Below are positions 33,893 to 40,755 of a stretch of 40,755 nt of DNA, one piece after another. Made by a program: the position numbers and the translations under genes. Position 1 is the first letter of the stretch. Every line of letters begins with the position of its first letter. The notes beneath the pieces are model-generated. The model was not told the DNA's origin. It saw nothing but the letters and a program-made list of their open reading frames with translations, and ran no database searches. Location: assembly GCF_017104645.1 (NCBI RefSeq), contig NZ_JAAGPF010000029.1, positions 1 through 40,755 on the forward strand, given 5' to 3'. The DNA is from Burkholderia sp. Ac-20379. GTDB taxonomy: Bacteria; Pseudomonadota; Gammaproteobacteria; Burkholderiales; Burkholderiaceae.

Positions 33893-34822
33893 ATGGAATC
33901 CGCGCGCATCCTCAAATACTTCCTGGCCGTGGCCGACGCCGGCAGCGTCACCGGCGCGGCCGACCGGCTCGGCCTCGCGCAACCCGCGCTGAGCCAGGCC
34001 ATCACGCGGCTCGAACGGGAACTGGGCGTGAAGCTGTTCTCGCGCACGCGCCGCGGCGCGACACTGACCCCGGCCGGCGAAGCGATCGTCGACGACATCC
34101 GCCTGAGCGTGGCCCGCATCGAGGCGGCCGAGCGGCGCGTGCGCGATATCGGCGCGCAGCGCGGCGGGCGGCTCACGGTCGGCTTCGTGTCGGCGGCGCT
34201 GTTCGAGGTGCTGCCCAAGGCGATCGCCGCGCTGCGCGCCGCCGTGCCGAACGTCGAACTGACGCTGCGCGAGATGAGCAACGCCGAGCAGGCCAGCGCG
34301 CTCGAATCGGGCGAAATCGACATCGGCCTGCTGCACACGCCGGTGGTGGTGCGCGGGCGCATGCACGAGCAGTTGATCGCGCGCGAGCGCCTGCAGGCCG
34401 TGGTGCACGACACGCATCCGCTCGGGCCGGACGGCCGCCTCGCGCTGGCCGATCTCGCGCGCATCGGGCTCGTGTGGTTTCCGCACGGACAGTTGCCGGT
34501 GGTGCGCGCGGGCATCCTCAGCGCATTCCGCAAGGCCGGCTGCGAGGCCGAGATCGTGCAGGACGCGAATCGCTCGCTGACGGTGCTCGCGTGCGTGGCG
34601 GCCGGTTGCGGCGCATCGCTGTTGCCAGCCTCGGTCAAGGCGCTGCAGTTCAGCGGCGTGCGCGTGTGCGAGATTCGCGACGGCGACACGCTGCCGTTTT
34701 TCGAGCTGAGCGCCGTGTGGCCGAACCGTTCGCGCCCGACGCTGGCCGACCGCTTCGCCGCGCTGCTCGAGCGCGATGCGGATGCGACGCCGCCGCCGGC
34801 CTCGCGCAAGAAACCTCGCTGA
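33893..34822 (+). CDS. LysR-family transcriptional regulator
   Basis: From the ATG at 33893 the product has 309 residues. The helix-turn-helix is LKYFLAVADAGSVTGAADRL, then AQPALSQAITRLERELGVKLF, and the effector domain has VGFVSAALFEVLPKAIAALR and VAAGCGASLLPASV. An earlier in-frame ATG at 33818 would extend across the operator repeat and is unlikely. It is divergent from the MFS/amidohydrolase operon, its probable target. Confidence 0.9.
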   Translation: MESARILKYFLAVADAGSVTGAADRLGLAQPALSQAITRLERELGVKLFSRTRRGATLTPAGEAIVDDIRLSVARIEAAERRVRDIGAQRGGRLTVGFVSAALFEVLPKAIAALRAAVPNVELTLREMSNAEQASALESGEIDIGLLHTPVVVRGRMHEQLIARERLQAVVHDTHPLGPDGRLALADLARIGLVWFPHGQLPVVRAGILSAFRKAGCEAEIVQDANRSLTVLACVAAGCGASLLPASVKALQFSGVRVCEIRDGDTLPFFELSAVWPNRSRPTLADRFAALLERDADATPPPASRKKPR

Positions 34823-35161
34823 CCGCGCCGCATCGCATCGCGCGCTCGCGCCTGACGCGGCCGTCATAACCGTAACGGCCGTAATCGTCGTAACGCCGCG
34901 AAAAAATCCGGCAACACGGGTGTTTCCGTTCGCCGACATTCCTTTCGGCTTCCGAACGAATTGCCTTCGTCTCGAACGCGCGTTCGAGGGCGGCAGCACA
35001 CATCGCCCGCACCGCGATGCCCTCGCAAGCCTTGTCGCGTCTCGCTTGCGCGCCGCCCCGCCCAGTCAGCCGCCGGAAAGAAACTTGCAGTAAACACGGG
35101 GTAACCCGTCGCCGCGCGCCCGACGCGATACTCGCTTCCGTTTTCCCACCGGAGCGCGAAC
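34823..35161. other. Intergenic region with short tandem repeats and palindromes
   Basis: Four 9-nt units of the form CGTxATAAC/CGTAAxGxC run from 34862 to 34897. A perfect 18-bp palindrome, CTCGAACGCGCGTTCGAG, lies at 34971-34988. Smaller hairpins lie at 34944-34956 and 35096-35109 (ACGGG-GTAA-CCCGT). No gene is evident. The region likely holds the LysR terminator and the promoter for the next gene. Confidence 0.55.
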
Positions 35162-35560
35162 ATGGCGCCGCCTCAGGCTTATTCGATCGATGCGCTGCAC
35201 GGCTTCGAGCTGACCGAAGACGGCCAGTACCTGATGCTCAACAGCAACCAGCCCGATCGCCTCGCGCTGCACTGCTCGGTGATGCACGAGCTGCTCGCGG
35301 CGCTGTCGAATGCGATCGGTTCGTCGGAGCGCATCCGCCACAAGCAGCGCGGCGTCAAGTTCGTGATGCCATGCGAGGCGTGGACCGTCGGCCGCGATGC
35401 GAGCGGCGCGACGGACCTGATCCTGTCGTTCCGCCTGCCCGGCGGCGCCGAGCTGTCGTTCCAGGTCGGGCGCGCGCTCGCGGGCCAGATGGCCGACGTG
35501 CTCGCGCTCGCCAGCGGCCCCGCCTCCGCCCTGCCGCGCGCAGCCGGCGCGCTGCAATAA
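35162..35560 (+). CDS. Unknown 132-residue protein
   Basis: The ATG at 35162 follows CGGAGCGCGAAC. The protein has a beta-rich centre (GFELTEDGQYLMLNSN, KFVMPCEAWTVGRD, DLILSFRLPGGAELSFQVG), helices in between (MHELLAALSNAIGSSE) and an Ala-rich tail. No signal peptide or membrane segment is seen. I do not recognise it. It is 66 nt upstream of the BamA-like gene and codirectional with it, so the two could share a transcript. Confidence 0.65.
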   Translation: MAPPQAYSIDALHGFELTEDGQYLMLNSNQPDRLALHCSVMHELLAALSNAIGSSERIRHKQRGVKFVMPCEAWTVGRDASGATDLILSFRLPGGAELSFQVGRALAGQMADVLALASGPASALPRAAGALQ

Positions 35561-35626
35561 ACGCGCGCCGCCGTGCGCTTCCGCCCTTCATCCCGCCCGC
35601 GGTTTCCCCGCCTTTCCGTCATCCGC

Positions 35627-37942
35627 ATGAATGCATCTTCCCTGTCGTCCCGCCGCCTGCGGATCCTGACGGTCGCCGGCCTTGGCGCGACCTCCGTGTC
35701 CGCCTGGGCCACCGATCCGTTTACCGTCTCCGACATCCGCATCGAGGGCCTGAAACGGATCGAGCCCAGCTCGGTGTTCGCCTATCTGCCGATCAAGCAG
35801 GGCGACACGTTCACCGACGATCTGGCCTCCGAAGCCATTCGCAAGCTCTACGCGACCGGCTTCTTCAACGACGTGCGCGTGGCGACCGAAGGCAGCGTGG
35901 TGGTGGTGCAGGTGCAGGAGCGCCCGGCGATCTCGTCGATCGATTTCGCGGGCATCAAGGAATTCGACAAGGACAACCTCACCAAGGCGCTGCGCACCGT
36001 GGGCCTGTCGCAGGGCCGCTATTACGACAAATCGCTGGTGGACAAGGCCGAGCAGGAACTGAAGCGCCAGTACCTCACGCGCGGCTATTACGCGGCCGAG
36101 GTGACCACCACGATCACGCCGGTCGACGCGAACCGCGTGTCGATCCTGTTCTCGGTGGCCGAAGGCCCGAGCGCGAAGATCCGCCAGATCAACTTCATCG
36201 GCAACAACACGTTCTCGTCGAGCACGCTGCTCGACGAGATGCAGCTGTCCACGCCGAACTGGTTCTCCTGGTACACGCGCAACGATCTCTATTCGAAGGA
36301 CAAGCTCACGGGCGACCTCGAGAACGTGCGCGCGTACTACCTCGATCGCGGCTACCTCGAATTCAACGTGGATTCGACCCAGGTGTCGATCTCGCCCGAT
36401 CGCAAGGACATGTACCTGACGATCACGCTGCACGAGGGCGAGCCGTACACGATCTCGAGCGTGAAGCTGGCCGGCAACCTGCTCGACCGCCAGCCCGAAC
36501 TGCAGAAGCTGGTGGGCATCAAGGCCGGCCAGCGCTTCTCGGCCTCGAAGCTGCAGGCCACCACCAAGGCGATCGTCGACCGGCTCGGCACCTACGGCTA
36601 TGCGTTCGCCACCGTCAACGCGCAGCCCGAGATCGATCAGGCCACGCACAAGGTGGGCCTCACGCTGGTGGTCGATCCGGGCCATCGCGTGTACGTCCGC
36701 CACATCAACATCTCGGGCAACACGCGCACGCGCGACGAGGTGATCCGCCGCGAAATGCGCCAGATGGAAAGCGCGTGGTTCGATTCGAGCCGGCTCGCGC
36801 TGTCGAAGGATCGCGTGAACCGGCTCGGCTATTTCACCGACGTGGATGTCTCGACCGAGCCGGTGGACGGCACCACCGATCAGGTGGACGTGAACGTGAA
36901 GGTGACCGAGAAGCCCACCGGCTCGATCACGCTCGGCCTCGGCTACGGCTCGGGCGAAGGGCCGATCATCTCGGCCGGCGTGTCGCAGGACAACGTGTTC
37001 GGCTCGGGCACGAGCCTCTCGGTCACGCTGAACACGGCCACCACGTATCGCACGCTGGCCGTCGAACAGGTGGATCCGTACTTCACGATCGACGGCATCC
37101 GCCGCATCACCGACGTGTACTACCGCACCAGCGAGCCGCTCTACTATTCGAGCACGACCGATACGAGCTTTCGCGTGATCACCTACGGCGCGTCGATGAA
37201 GTTCGGCATTCCGTTCTCCGAAACGGACATGGTGTTCTTCGGCGCGGGCCTCGAACAGAACCGGCTCGACGTGGATTCGACCACGCCGCAAAGCTATATC
37301 GATTACGTGAATTCGTTCGGCCGCGTGTCGAACAACGTGCCGGTGACGGTGGGCTGGTCGCGCGACAACCGCGACAGCACGCTGATCCCGAGCAAGGGCT
37401 ACATGCTGCAGGCGAACGCCGAATACGGCACGCCGATCGCCACCACCACCTACGTCAAGAGCGACGTGCAAGCGCAGTACTACTACTCGTTCGCGCGCGG
37501 CTTCATCCTCGGCCTGAACTTTCAGGGCGGTTACGGCAAGGGCCTCGAGGGCAAGCCGTATCCGATCTTCAAGAACTACTACGCGGGCGGGATCGGCTCG
37601 GTGCGCGGCTACGAATCGAGTTCGCTCGGCCCGCGCGACGCCACCACCGGCGACCCGATCGGCGGCTCGAAGATGCTGGTCGGCAACATCGAGCTGACCG
37701 TGCCGCTGCCCGGCACCGGCTACGACCGCACGCTGCGCGTGTTCACGTTCGTGGACGGCGGCAACGTGTGGGGCTCGGAGGGCAACAGCGTGGGCGCGAA
37801 CGGGCTGCGCTACAGCTACGGCGCGGGCCTCGAATGGATCTCGCCGATCGGCCCGCTCAAGCTCGACCTCGGCTTCCCGATCGTCAAGCACACCGGCGAT
37901 CAGTACCAGAAGTTCCAATTCCAGATCGGCACGTCGTTCTGA
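35627..37942 (+). CDS. BamA/Omp85 outer-membrane assembly factor, paralogue outside the usual cluster
   Basis: The 771-residue protein has a signal peptide (cleavage near AWA-TDPF), then five POTRA domains (about 30-430, beginning FTVSDIRIEGLKRIEPSSVF). A C-terminal 16-strand barrel of the Omp85 type follows, with the conserved VRGY (loop 6) and a C-terminal Phe after QFQIGTS as beta-signal. Length and order match complete BamA (E. coli 810, beta-proteobacteria about 770). The essential bamA normally sits beside rseP, skp and lpxD, and none of these is here, so this is probably a second copy. I chose the ATG at 35627. An upstream GTG at 35573 would disrupt the signal peptide. Confidence 0.9.
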   Translation: MNASSLSSRRLRILTVAGLGATSVSAWATDPFTVSDIRIEGLKRIEPSSVFAYLPIKQGDTFTDDLASEAIRKLYATGFFNDVRVATEGSVVVVQVQERPAISSIDFAGIKEFDKDNLTKALRTVGLSQGRYYDKSLVDKAEQELKRQYLTRGYYAAEVTTTITPVDANRVSILFSVAEGPSAKIRQINFIGNNTFSSSTLLDEMQLSTPNWFSWYTRNDLYSKDKLTGDLENVRAYYLDRGYLEFNVDSTQVSISPDRKDMYLTITLHEGEPYTISSVKLAGNLLDRQPELQKLVGIKAGQRFSASKLQATTKAIVDRLGTYGYAFATVNAQPEIDQATHKVGLTLVVDPGHRVYVRHINISGNTRTRDEVIRREMRQMESAWFDSSRLALSKDRVNRLGYFTDVDVSTEPVDGTTDQVDVNVKVTEKPTGSITLGLGYGSGEGPIISAGVSQDNVFGSGTSLSVTLNTATTYRTLAVEQVDPYFTIDGIRRITDVYYRTSEPLYYSSTTDTSFRVITYGASMKFGIPFSETDMVFFGAGLEQNRLDVDSTTPQSYIDYVNSFGRVSNNVPVTVGWSRDNRDSTLIPSKGYMLQANAEYGTPIATTTYVKSDVQAQYYYSFARGFILGLNFQGGYGKGLEGKPYPIFKNYYAGGIGSVRGYESSSLGPRDATTGDPIGGSKMLVGNIELTVPLPGTGYDRTLRVFTFVDGGNVWGSEGNSVGANGLRYSYGAGLEWISPIGPLKLDLGFPIVKHTGDQYQKFQFQIGTSF

Positions 37943-38053
37943 CACGGCGGCGCCACATCCGTCTCCCGCAGCCGCGCGGCTTCGCGTAGGATAGCCGGCG
38001 GTCCGCGAGCGGACCCGCGGCGCCGGCCTGCGCCGCCTACCCCACGGAGACGT

Positions 38054-39097
38054 ATGAACACTTCGACCGAACGGGCGTCGTGGCTCGGCGCGCTGCTGAT
38101 CGCCGCCCTCGCCGTCCTGCCCGGCGCCGCGCGCGCGGCCAGCTTCGATTGCCGCCAGGCATCCACGCCCACCGAAAAGCGCATCTGCGCCGATCCGCTG
38201 CTCTCGAAGCAGGACGACACCCTGCGCGACCTCTACGCGCGCGCGCCCGCCACGCCCGATTGGCGGGCCGACCAGCGCGCCTGGCTCGCCACCCGCGACG
38301 CCTGCGCCGACGACGCCTGCCTACGCAACGCCTACGCCGACCGCCTGGTCGTGCTACGCCACGCCAACACGCCGTTCCGTTGGGGCACGCGCTGGCAGCG
38401 CGTCGATTCGAGCGGCCAGCACGGCGCATCGATCGACATCACGCACGTGACCGGCCAGCACTTCCTGTTCAGCTTCGACGCGGCGGCCGGGGCGAACTCG
38501 GGCGCGCTGTCCGAAACCGCCACGTTCTCGGCGCCCGACACGGCGCAATACGTCGGCAACCAGAAAATGGATACGCGGGGCTGCGTGCTGACGTTCCGGC
38601 GCGTGCTGAACCGCCTGAGCGTCAGCCAGAAGGGCGACGCGTTCGCCTGCGGCGCGGGCGTCGGCGTCTACTACGACGGCGATTACGTCGCCGCCGCGAA
38701 GGATCCGAACGCCGCGCCGAGTCTGCTGTCGCTCGGCGTCGCACGCAGCGTGGCCGAGGACGCGGCGCTGCACAAGCTGCTCGGCCGCGACTACGCCACC
38801 ATGGTCGGCACGGCCGGCGTGGTGGATACGGGCGCCGACAACCTCGACCGCAACGGCGCGCGCGTGACCGCGATGTTCGTGCAGGGCCTGGCCTGCGACA
38901 CCAAATCGGTGCTGATGAGCGACGACAGCGGCCACCTGTGGGCCGCCGTGTGGGATCCGGGCATGCCGCCCGCGCCCACCCGGATGCGCTATTACACCAA
39001 CGTGCCGGCCGATCGCGGCCGCCTGCCGAAAACCATCGCCGAGGCGAATGCCCAGACCTGCCCCGGCGAAACCGTCGTCGTGAACATGATGCCGTGA
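38054..39097 (+). CDS. Exported LprI-like (DUF1311) protein, possible lysozyme inhibitor
   Basis: The 347-residue protein has a signal peptide (cleavage near ARA-ASF). Next comes an LprI/DUF1311-type domain (about 30-105) with the paired-cysteine pattern FDCRQASTPTEKRICADPLL and a second pair in RDACADDACL. The remaining 240 residues have six or so further cysteines and no recognised fold. LprI proteins bind and inhibit lysozyme in mycobacteria, and a similar periplasmic protective role is possible. GGAG lies 8 nt before the ATG. It follows the BamA-like gene by 111 nt on the same strand. Confidence 0.75.
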   Translation: MNTSTERASWLGALLIAALAVLPGAARAASFDCRQASTPTEKRICADPLLSKQDDTLRDLYARAPATPDWRADQRAWLATRDACADDACLRNAYADRLVVLRHANTPFRWGTRWQRVDSSGQHGASIDITHVTGQHFLFSFDAAAGANSGALSETATFSAPDTAQYVGNQKMDTRGCVLTFRRVLNRLSVSQKGDAFACGAGVGVYYDGDYVAAAKDPNAAPSLLSLGVARSVAEDAALHKLLGRDYATMVGTAGVVDTGADNLDRNGARVTAMFVQGLACDTKSVLMSDDSGHLWAAVWDPGMPPAPTRMRYYTNVPADRGRLPKTIAEANAQTCPGETVVVNMMP

Positions 39098-39169
39098 CGG
39101 CAGCCAGCGCCCGGCACGATCGCGCCGGGCGCCGTTTCAATCCGTCATTCTGTTTTTTTGGAATATCGT

Positions 39170-39358
39170 CTAAACAAAAATCCGGCCATTGAACCCGTCA
39201 ATTCCGACAGTAAACGGCTGGAATAAAATCTCGACTCGATTATCCCGATTGTTTATTGCGTTGCGCCGCAATAACGGATTTTTTACCGCATCCGGCGCGC
39301 AATCGTTTGCGCATAATCGGCACGCGTAAACTTTTAAATCTTTCATGGTTTTTTTCAT
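39170..39358 (-). CDS. Doubtful 62-residue frame in the AT-rich segment
   Basis: The frame begins MKKTMKDLKVY and has three closely spaced cysteines (CRLCANDC). Codon use is unlike the rest of the window, with many A/T third positions, and no clear ribosome site precedes the ATG. It could be a small acquired protein or chance in AT-rich DNA. Confidence 0.2.
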   Translation of the reverse strand: MKKTMKDLKVYACRLCANDCAPDAVKNPLLRRNAINNRDNRVEILFQPFTVGIDGFNGRIFV

Positions 39359-39451
39359 TGCGTCGTGCGAATATCGCCGACGCGATGCTGCCTATGCGTC
39401 GCAAGGACATTTCGTCGGCCCGTATTCCGCCGAAATATCCAGTGCCTTGGC

Positions 39452-39482
39452 GATCCGCGCCGCCGGCGGCGCGGATCTTTTT
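39452..39482 (+). terminator. 26-bp perfect palindrome followed by T5
   Basis: GATCCGCGCCGCC (39452-39464) is followed directly by its reverse complement (39465-39477) and then TTTTT. It would form a very stable hairpin on the plus strand, typical of a Rho-independent terminator. The nearest upstream plus-strand gene ends 355 nt before, so it may end a long 3' tail or a separate small RNA. Confidence 0.75.
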
Positions 39483-39581
39483 ACCCAGGCACCTGTTTAA
39501 ATTAGTTCCAATTCAAATTGAATCGCCAGTCGATCGGCCATTCATTCTCGCCGCCTGCATTAATTCCGCATTGCGCGATAT

Positions 39582-40358
39582 TCAACCGCGCCCGACGAAC
39601 GGCATATTGCTCGCCATCACCGTCATGTTCAGCACATTGGCCGACAACGGCAGGCTCGCCATATAACCGACCGCATCGGCCACATGCTTGACGTCGAACA
39701 TCGGTTCGGACGCCATCGTGCCGTTGGCCTGCAATACGCCGCGCTGCATGCGCTCCGACAACTCCGTCAGCGCGTTGCCGATATCGATCTGGCTGCAGAC
39801 GATGTCGAACGCGCGGCCGTCGAGCGCGATGCTGCGCGTGAGGCCGAGCACCGCATGCTTGCTGGCCGTGTACGGCGACGTGAACGGCCGCGGCGTGTGC
39901 GCCGAGATCGAACCGTTGTTGATGATGCGGCCGCCGCGCGGCGACTGGCGGCGCATCAGCGCGAACGCGCCGCGCGCGCACAGAAACACGCCCGTCAGGT
40001 TGGTGTCGATCACGTCGCGCCAGCGCTCCACGCTCAGTTCGTCGATCGGCACGGCCGGCGCGTTGATGCCGGCGTTGTTGAACAGCACGTCGAGCCGGCC
40101 GTAGGTGCGCTCGATCTCGGCGTAGAGCGCGTCGACGCTGGCCGCGTCGCGCACGTCCACGCTCACGGCCAGCGCCTCGCGGCCGCGCGCCTTCGCCGCC
40201 TCGACGAATTCGGCCAGCGGCTCGGGCCGGCGGCCGGCCGCCACCACGGTGAAGCCGTCGTCGAGCAGGCGGTTGGCCGCGGCGCGGCCGATGCCGCTGC
40301 CGGCGCCCGTCACGAGTGCGATGCGCGGCGTGGCCGCTTGATTGGCTGTCGATTCCAT
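39582..40358 (-). CDS. Short-chain dehydrogenase/reductase (classical SDR)
   Basis: The 258-residue protein has the classical SDR features: TGAGSGIG (17-24), NNAG (94-97) and the catalytic S150, Y163 and K167 (YTASK). An Arg-rich AAGRRPEP stretch after beta-2 suggests NADP preference. AGGAG lies 9 nt upstream of the ATG at 40358. It is divergent from the small gene at 40483. Substrate unknown. Confidence 0.92.
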   Translation of the reverse strand: MESTANQAATPRIALVTGAGSGIGRAAANRLLDDGFTVVAAGRRPEPLAEFVEAAKARGREALAVSVDVRDAASVDALYAEIERTYGRLDVLFNNAGINAPAVPIDELSVERWRDVIDTNLTGVFLCARGAFALMRRQSPRGGRIINNGSISAHTPRPFTSPYTASKHAVLGLTRSIALDGRAFDIVCSQIDIGNALTELSERMQRGVLQANGTMASEPMFDVKHVADAVGYMASLPLSANVLNMTVMASNMPFVGRG

Positions 40359-40482
40359 CTGCGAGTCTCCTGGTGGTGGCGAAGGTGCTAGCATGGCGCA
40401 ACCCGCGGCATCGCGCAGCATGGCGAGCGAGCCGCCACGGGCTTTCGATACGCTTGCATACCGTAGGGAACCAGGAGGAGCT

Positions 40483-40716
40483 ATGTCTTTCGAGCATCGT
40501 GGATTTCGCGTGACCACGGATACCTTGCCGGACGATACCGGCACGCAGTGGCACTGCATCGCGAAGATCCACGGCATCGACGACGCGCATCGCGACGTCG
40601 CGCTGCCGAACGTCGAACTGTCGATCTCGCGCCTGAAGATCGACGTGCTGATGGTGATCAGCATGATCGAACAGCGCGCCAAGGATTCGATCGACGAGTG
40701 GCTCGCGGCCCACTGA
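40483..40716 (+). CDS. Small unknown protein (77 residues)
   Basis: A very strong ribosome site (GGAGGAG, 2 nt before the ATG as counted from its last G) opens a frame encoding a 77-residue acidic protein: beta strands at FRVTTDTL and [10 protein letters not shown], then a helix ([26 protein letters not shown]). Codon use matches the neighbours. I do not recognise the family. It is divergent from the SDR gene. Confidence 0.75.
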   Translation: MSFEHRGFRVTTDTLPDDTGTQWHCIAKIHGIDDAHRDVALPNVELSISRLKIDVLMVISMIEQRAKDSIDEWLAAH

Positions 40717-40755
40717 GCCGCGGCGCGCCGGCCGCGCGCCACGGGCACTGCCCGG

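Larger units (their letters stand above)
39098..39581. other. AT-rich intergenic region between convergent genes
   Basis: The part from 39130 to 39450 is much more AT-rich than the rest of the window. It contains a stem (GCCCGGC near 39110 with GCCGGGC near 39125), an ATTGCG/CGCAAT hairpin followed by T6 (about 39250-39290) and the perfect palindrome terminator at 39452-39482. One small minus-strand frame (39170-39358) is described separately. Confidence 0.6.

Noticed and set aside
35588-37945. A 785-codon open frame on the minus strand opposite the BamA gene
   Set aside because: GC-rich coding DNA often leaves the antisense frame open. The product is Arg/His/Asp-rich without domains, while the plus strand encodes a complete BamA.
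39256-39666. A 136-codon plus-strand frame across the palindrome terminator
   Set aside because: It runs through the strong terminator and into the antisense of the SDR gene and has no ribosome site or recognisable protein features.
1-40755. tRNA genes, insertion sequences, prophage genes, CRISPR arrays
   Set aside because: I looked for tRNA-like cloverleaf ends, transposase motifs, phage structural genes and regularly spaced repeats and found none I could support.

Overview
The window is GC-rich, densely coded DNA with a strong preference for G or C at third codon positions. It carries many LysR regulators, catabolic operons, MFS and other transporters and a beta-proteobacterial-type BamA. 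This fits the chromosome of a Burkholderia (sensu lato), plausibly a plant-associated species such as the gladioli/glumae/plantarii group. That assignment is from gene style only. I saw no tRNA, rRNA, insertion sequence, prophage or CRISPR array, so it looks like an accessory metabolic region rather than a mobile island.

Layout. (1) 1-9.8 kb: the N-terminal part of an AcoR-type sigma-54 activator with a near-consensus -24/-12 promoter in front of it. Next comes a three-gene operon (unknown protein, tautomerase, metallo-beta-lactamase-fold hydrolase) divergent from a GcvA-like LysR gene, then a cytochrome c with an N-terminal molybdopterin-oxidoreductase-like domain and a small unknown protein. 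An iron alcohol dehydrogenase/aldehyde dehydrogenase operon follows, with a second -24/-12 promoter and several inverted repeats upstream. A CFA-synthase-like methyltransferase closes the section. (2) 9.8-12.6 kb: an EamA-type exporter, an MFS exporter and a divergent HxlR regulator. (3) 12.6-19.9 kb: an NCS1 purine/pyrimidine-type permease whose long leader holds a riboswitch-like RNA fold, a LysR regulator, and a five-gene operon (flavin monooxygenase, two tandem Rid proteins, DUF1028 protein, ArgE-like M20 deacylase). (4) 20.2-26.4 kb: a four-gene operon (beta-hydroxyacid dehydrogenase, aldehyde dehydrogenase, DUF3100 membrane protein, M20D amidohydrolase) divergent from its LysR gene, with a clear palindromic operator between them. 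(5) 26.4-34.8 kb: YceH, an MFS transporter, a secreted GH92 alpha-mannosidase lipoprotein, and an amidohydrolase/MFS operon divergent from a LysR gene. (6) 34.9-40.7 kb: an unknown 132-residue protein, a stand-alone BamA paralogue, an LprI-like exported protein, an AT-rich intergenic segment, an SDR dehydrogenase and a small unknown protein.

How the genes may work together. Blocks 3 and 4 look like two adjacent uptake-plus-degradation modules for nitrogen-containing compounds. Each has its own transporter, an M20 hydrolase that cleaves an amide, redox enzymes and a LysR regulator. The substrates are unknown to me. The RNA fold in front of the NCS1 permease, together with the permease family, suggests a purine such as xanthine as signal or cargo, but this is inference. 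Block 1 probably oxidises an alcohol through its aldehyde to an acid under RpoN control. The most promising items for something undescribed are the structured leader at 14240-14308, the monooxygenase/double-Rid/DUF1028/M20 operon, the DUF3100 operon and the orphan BamA locus.
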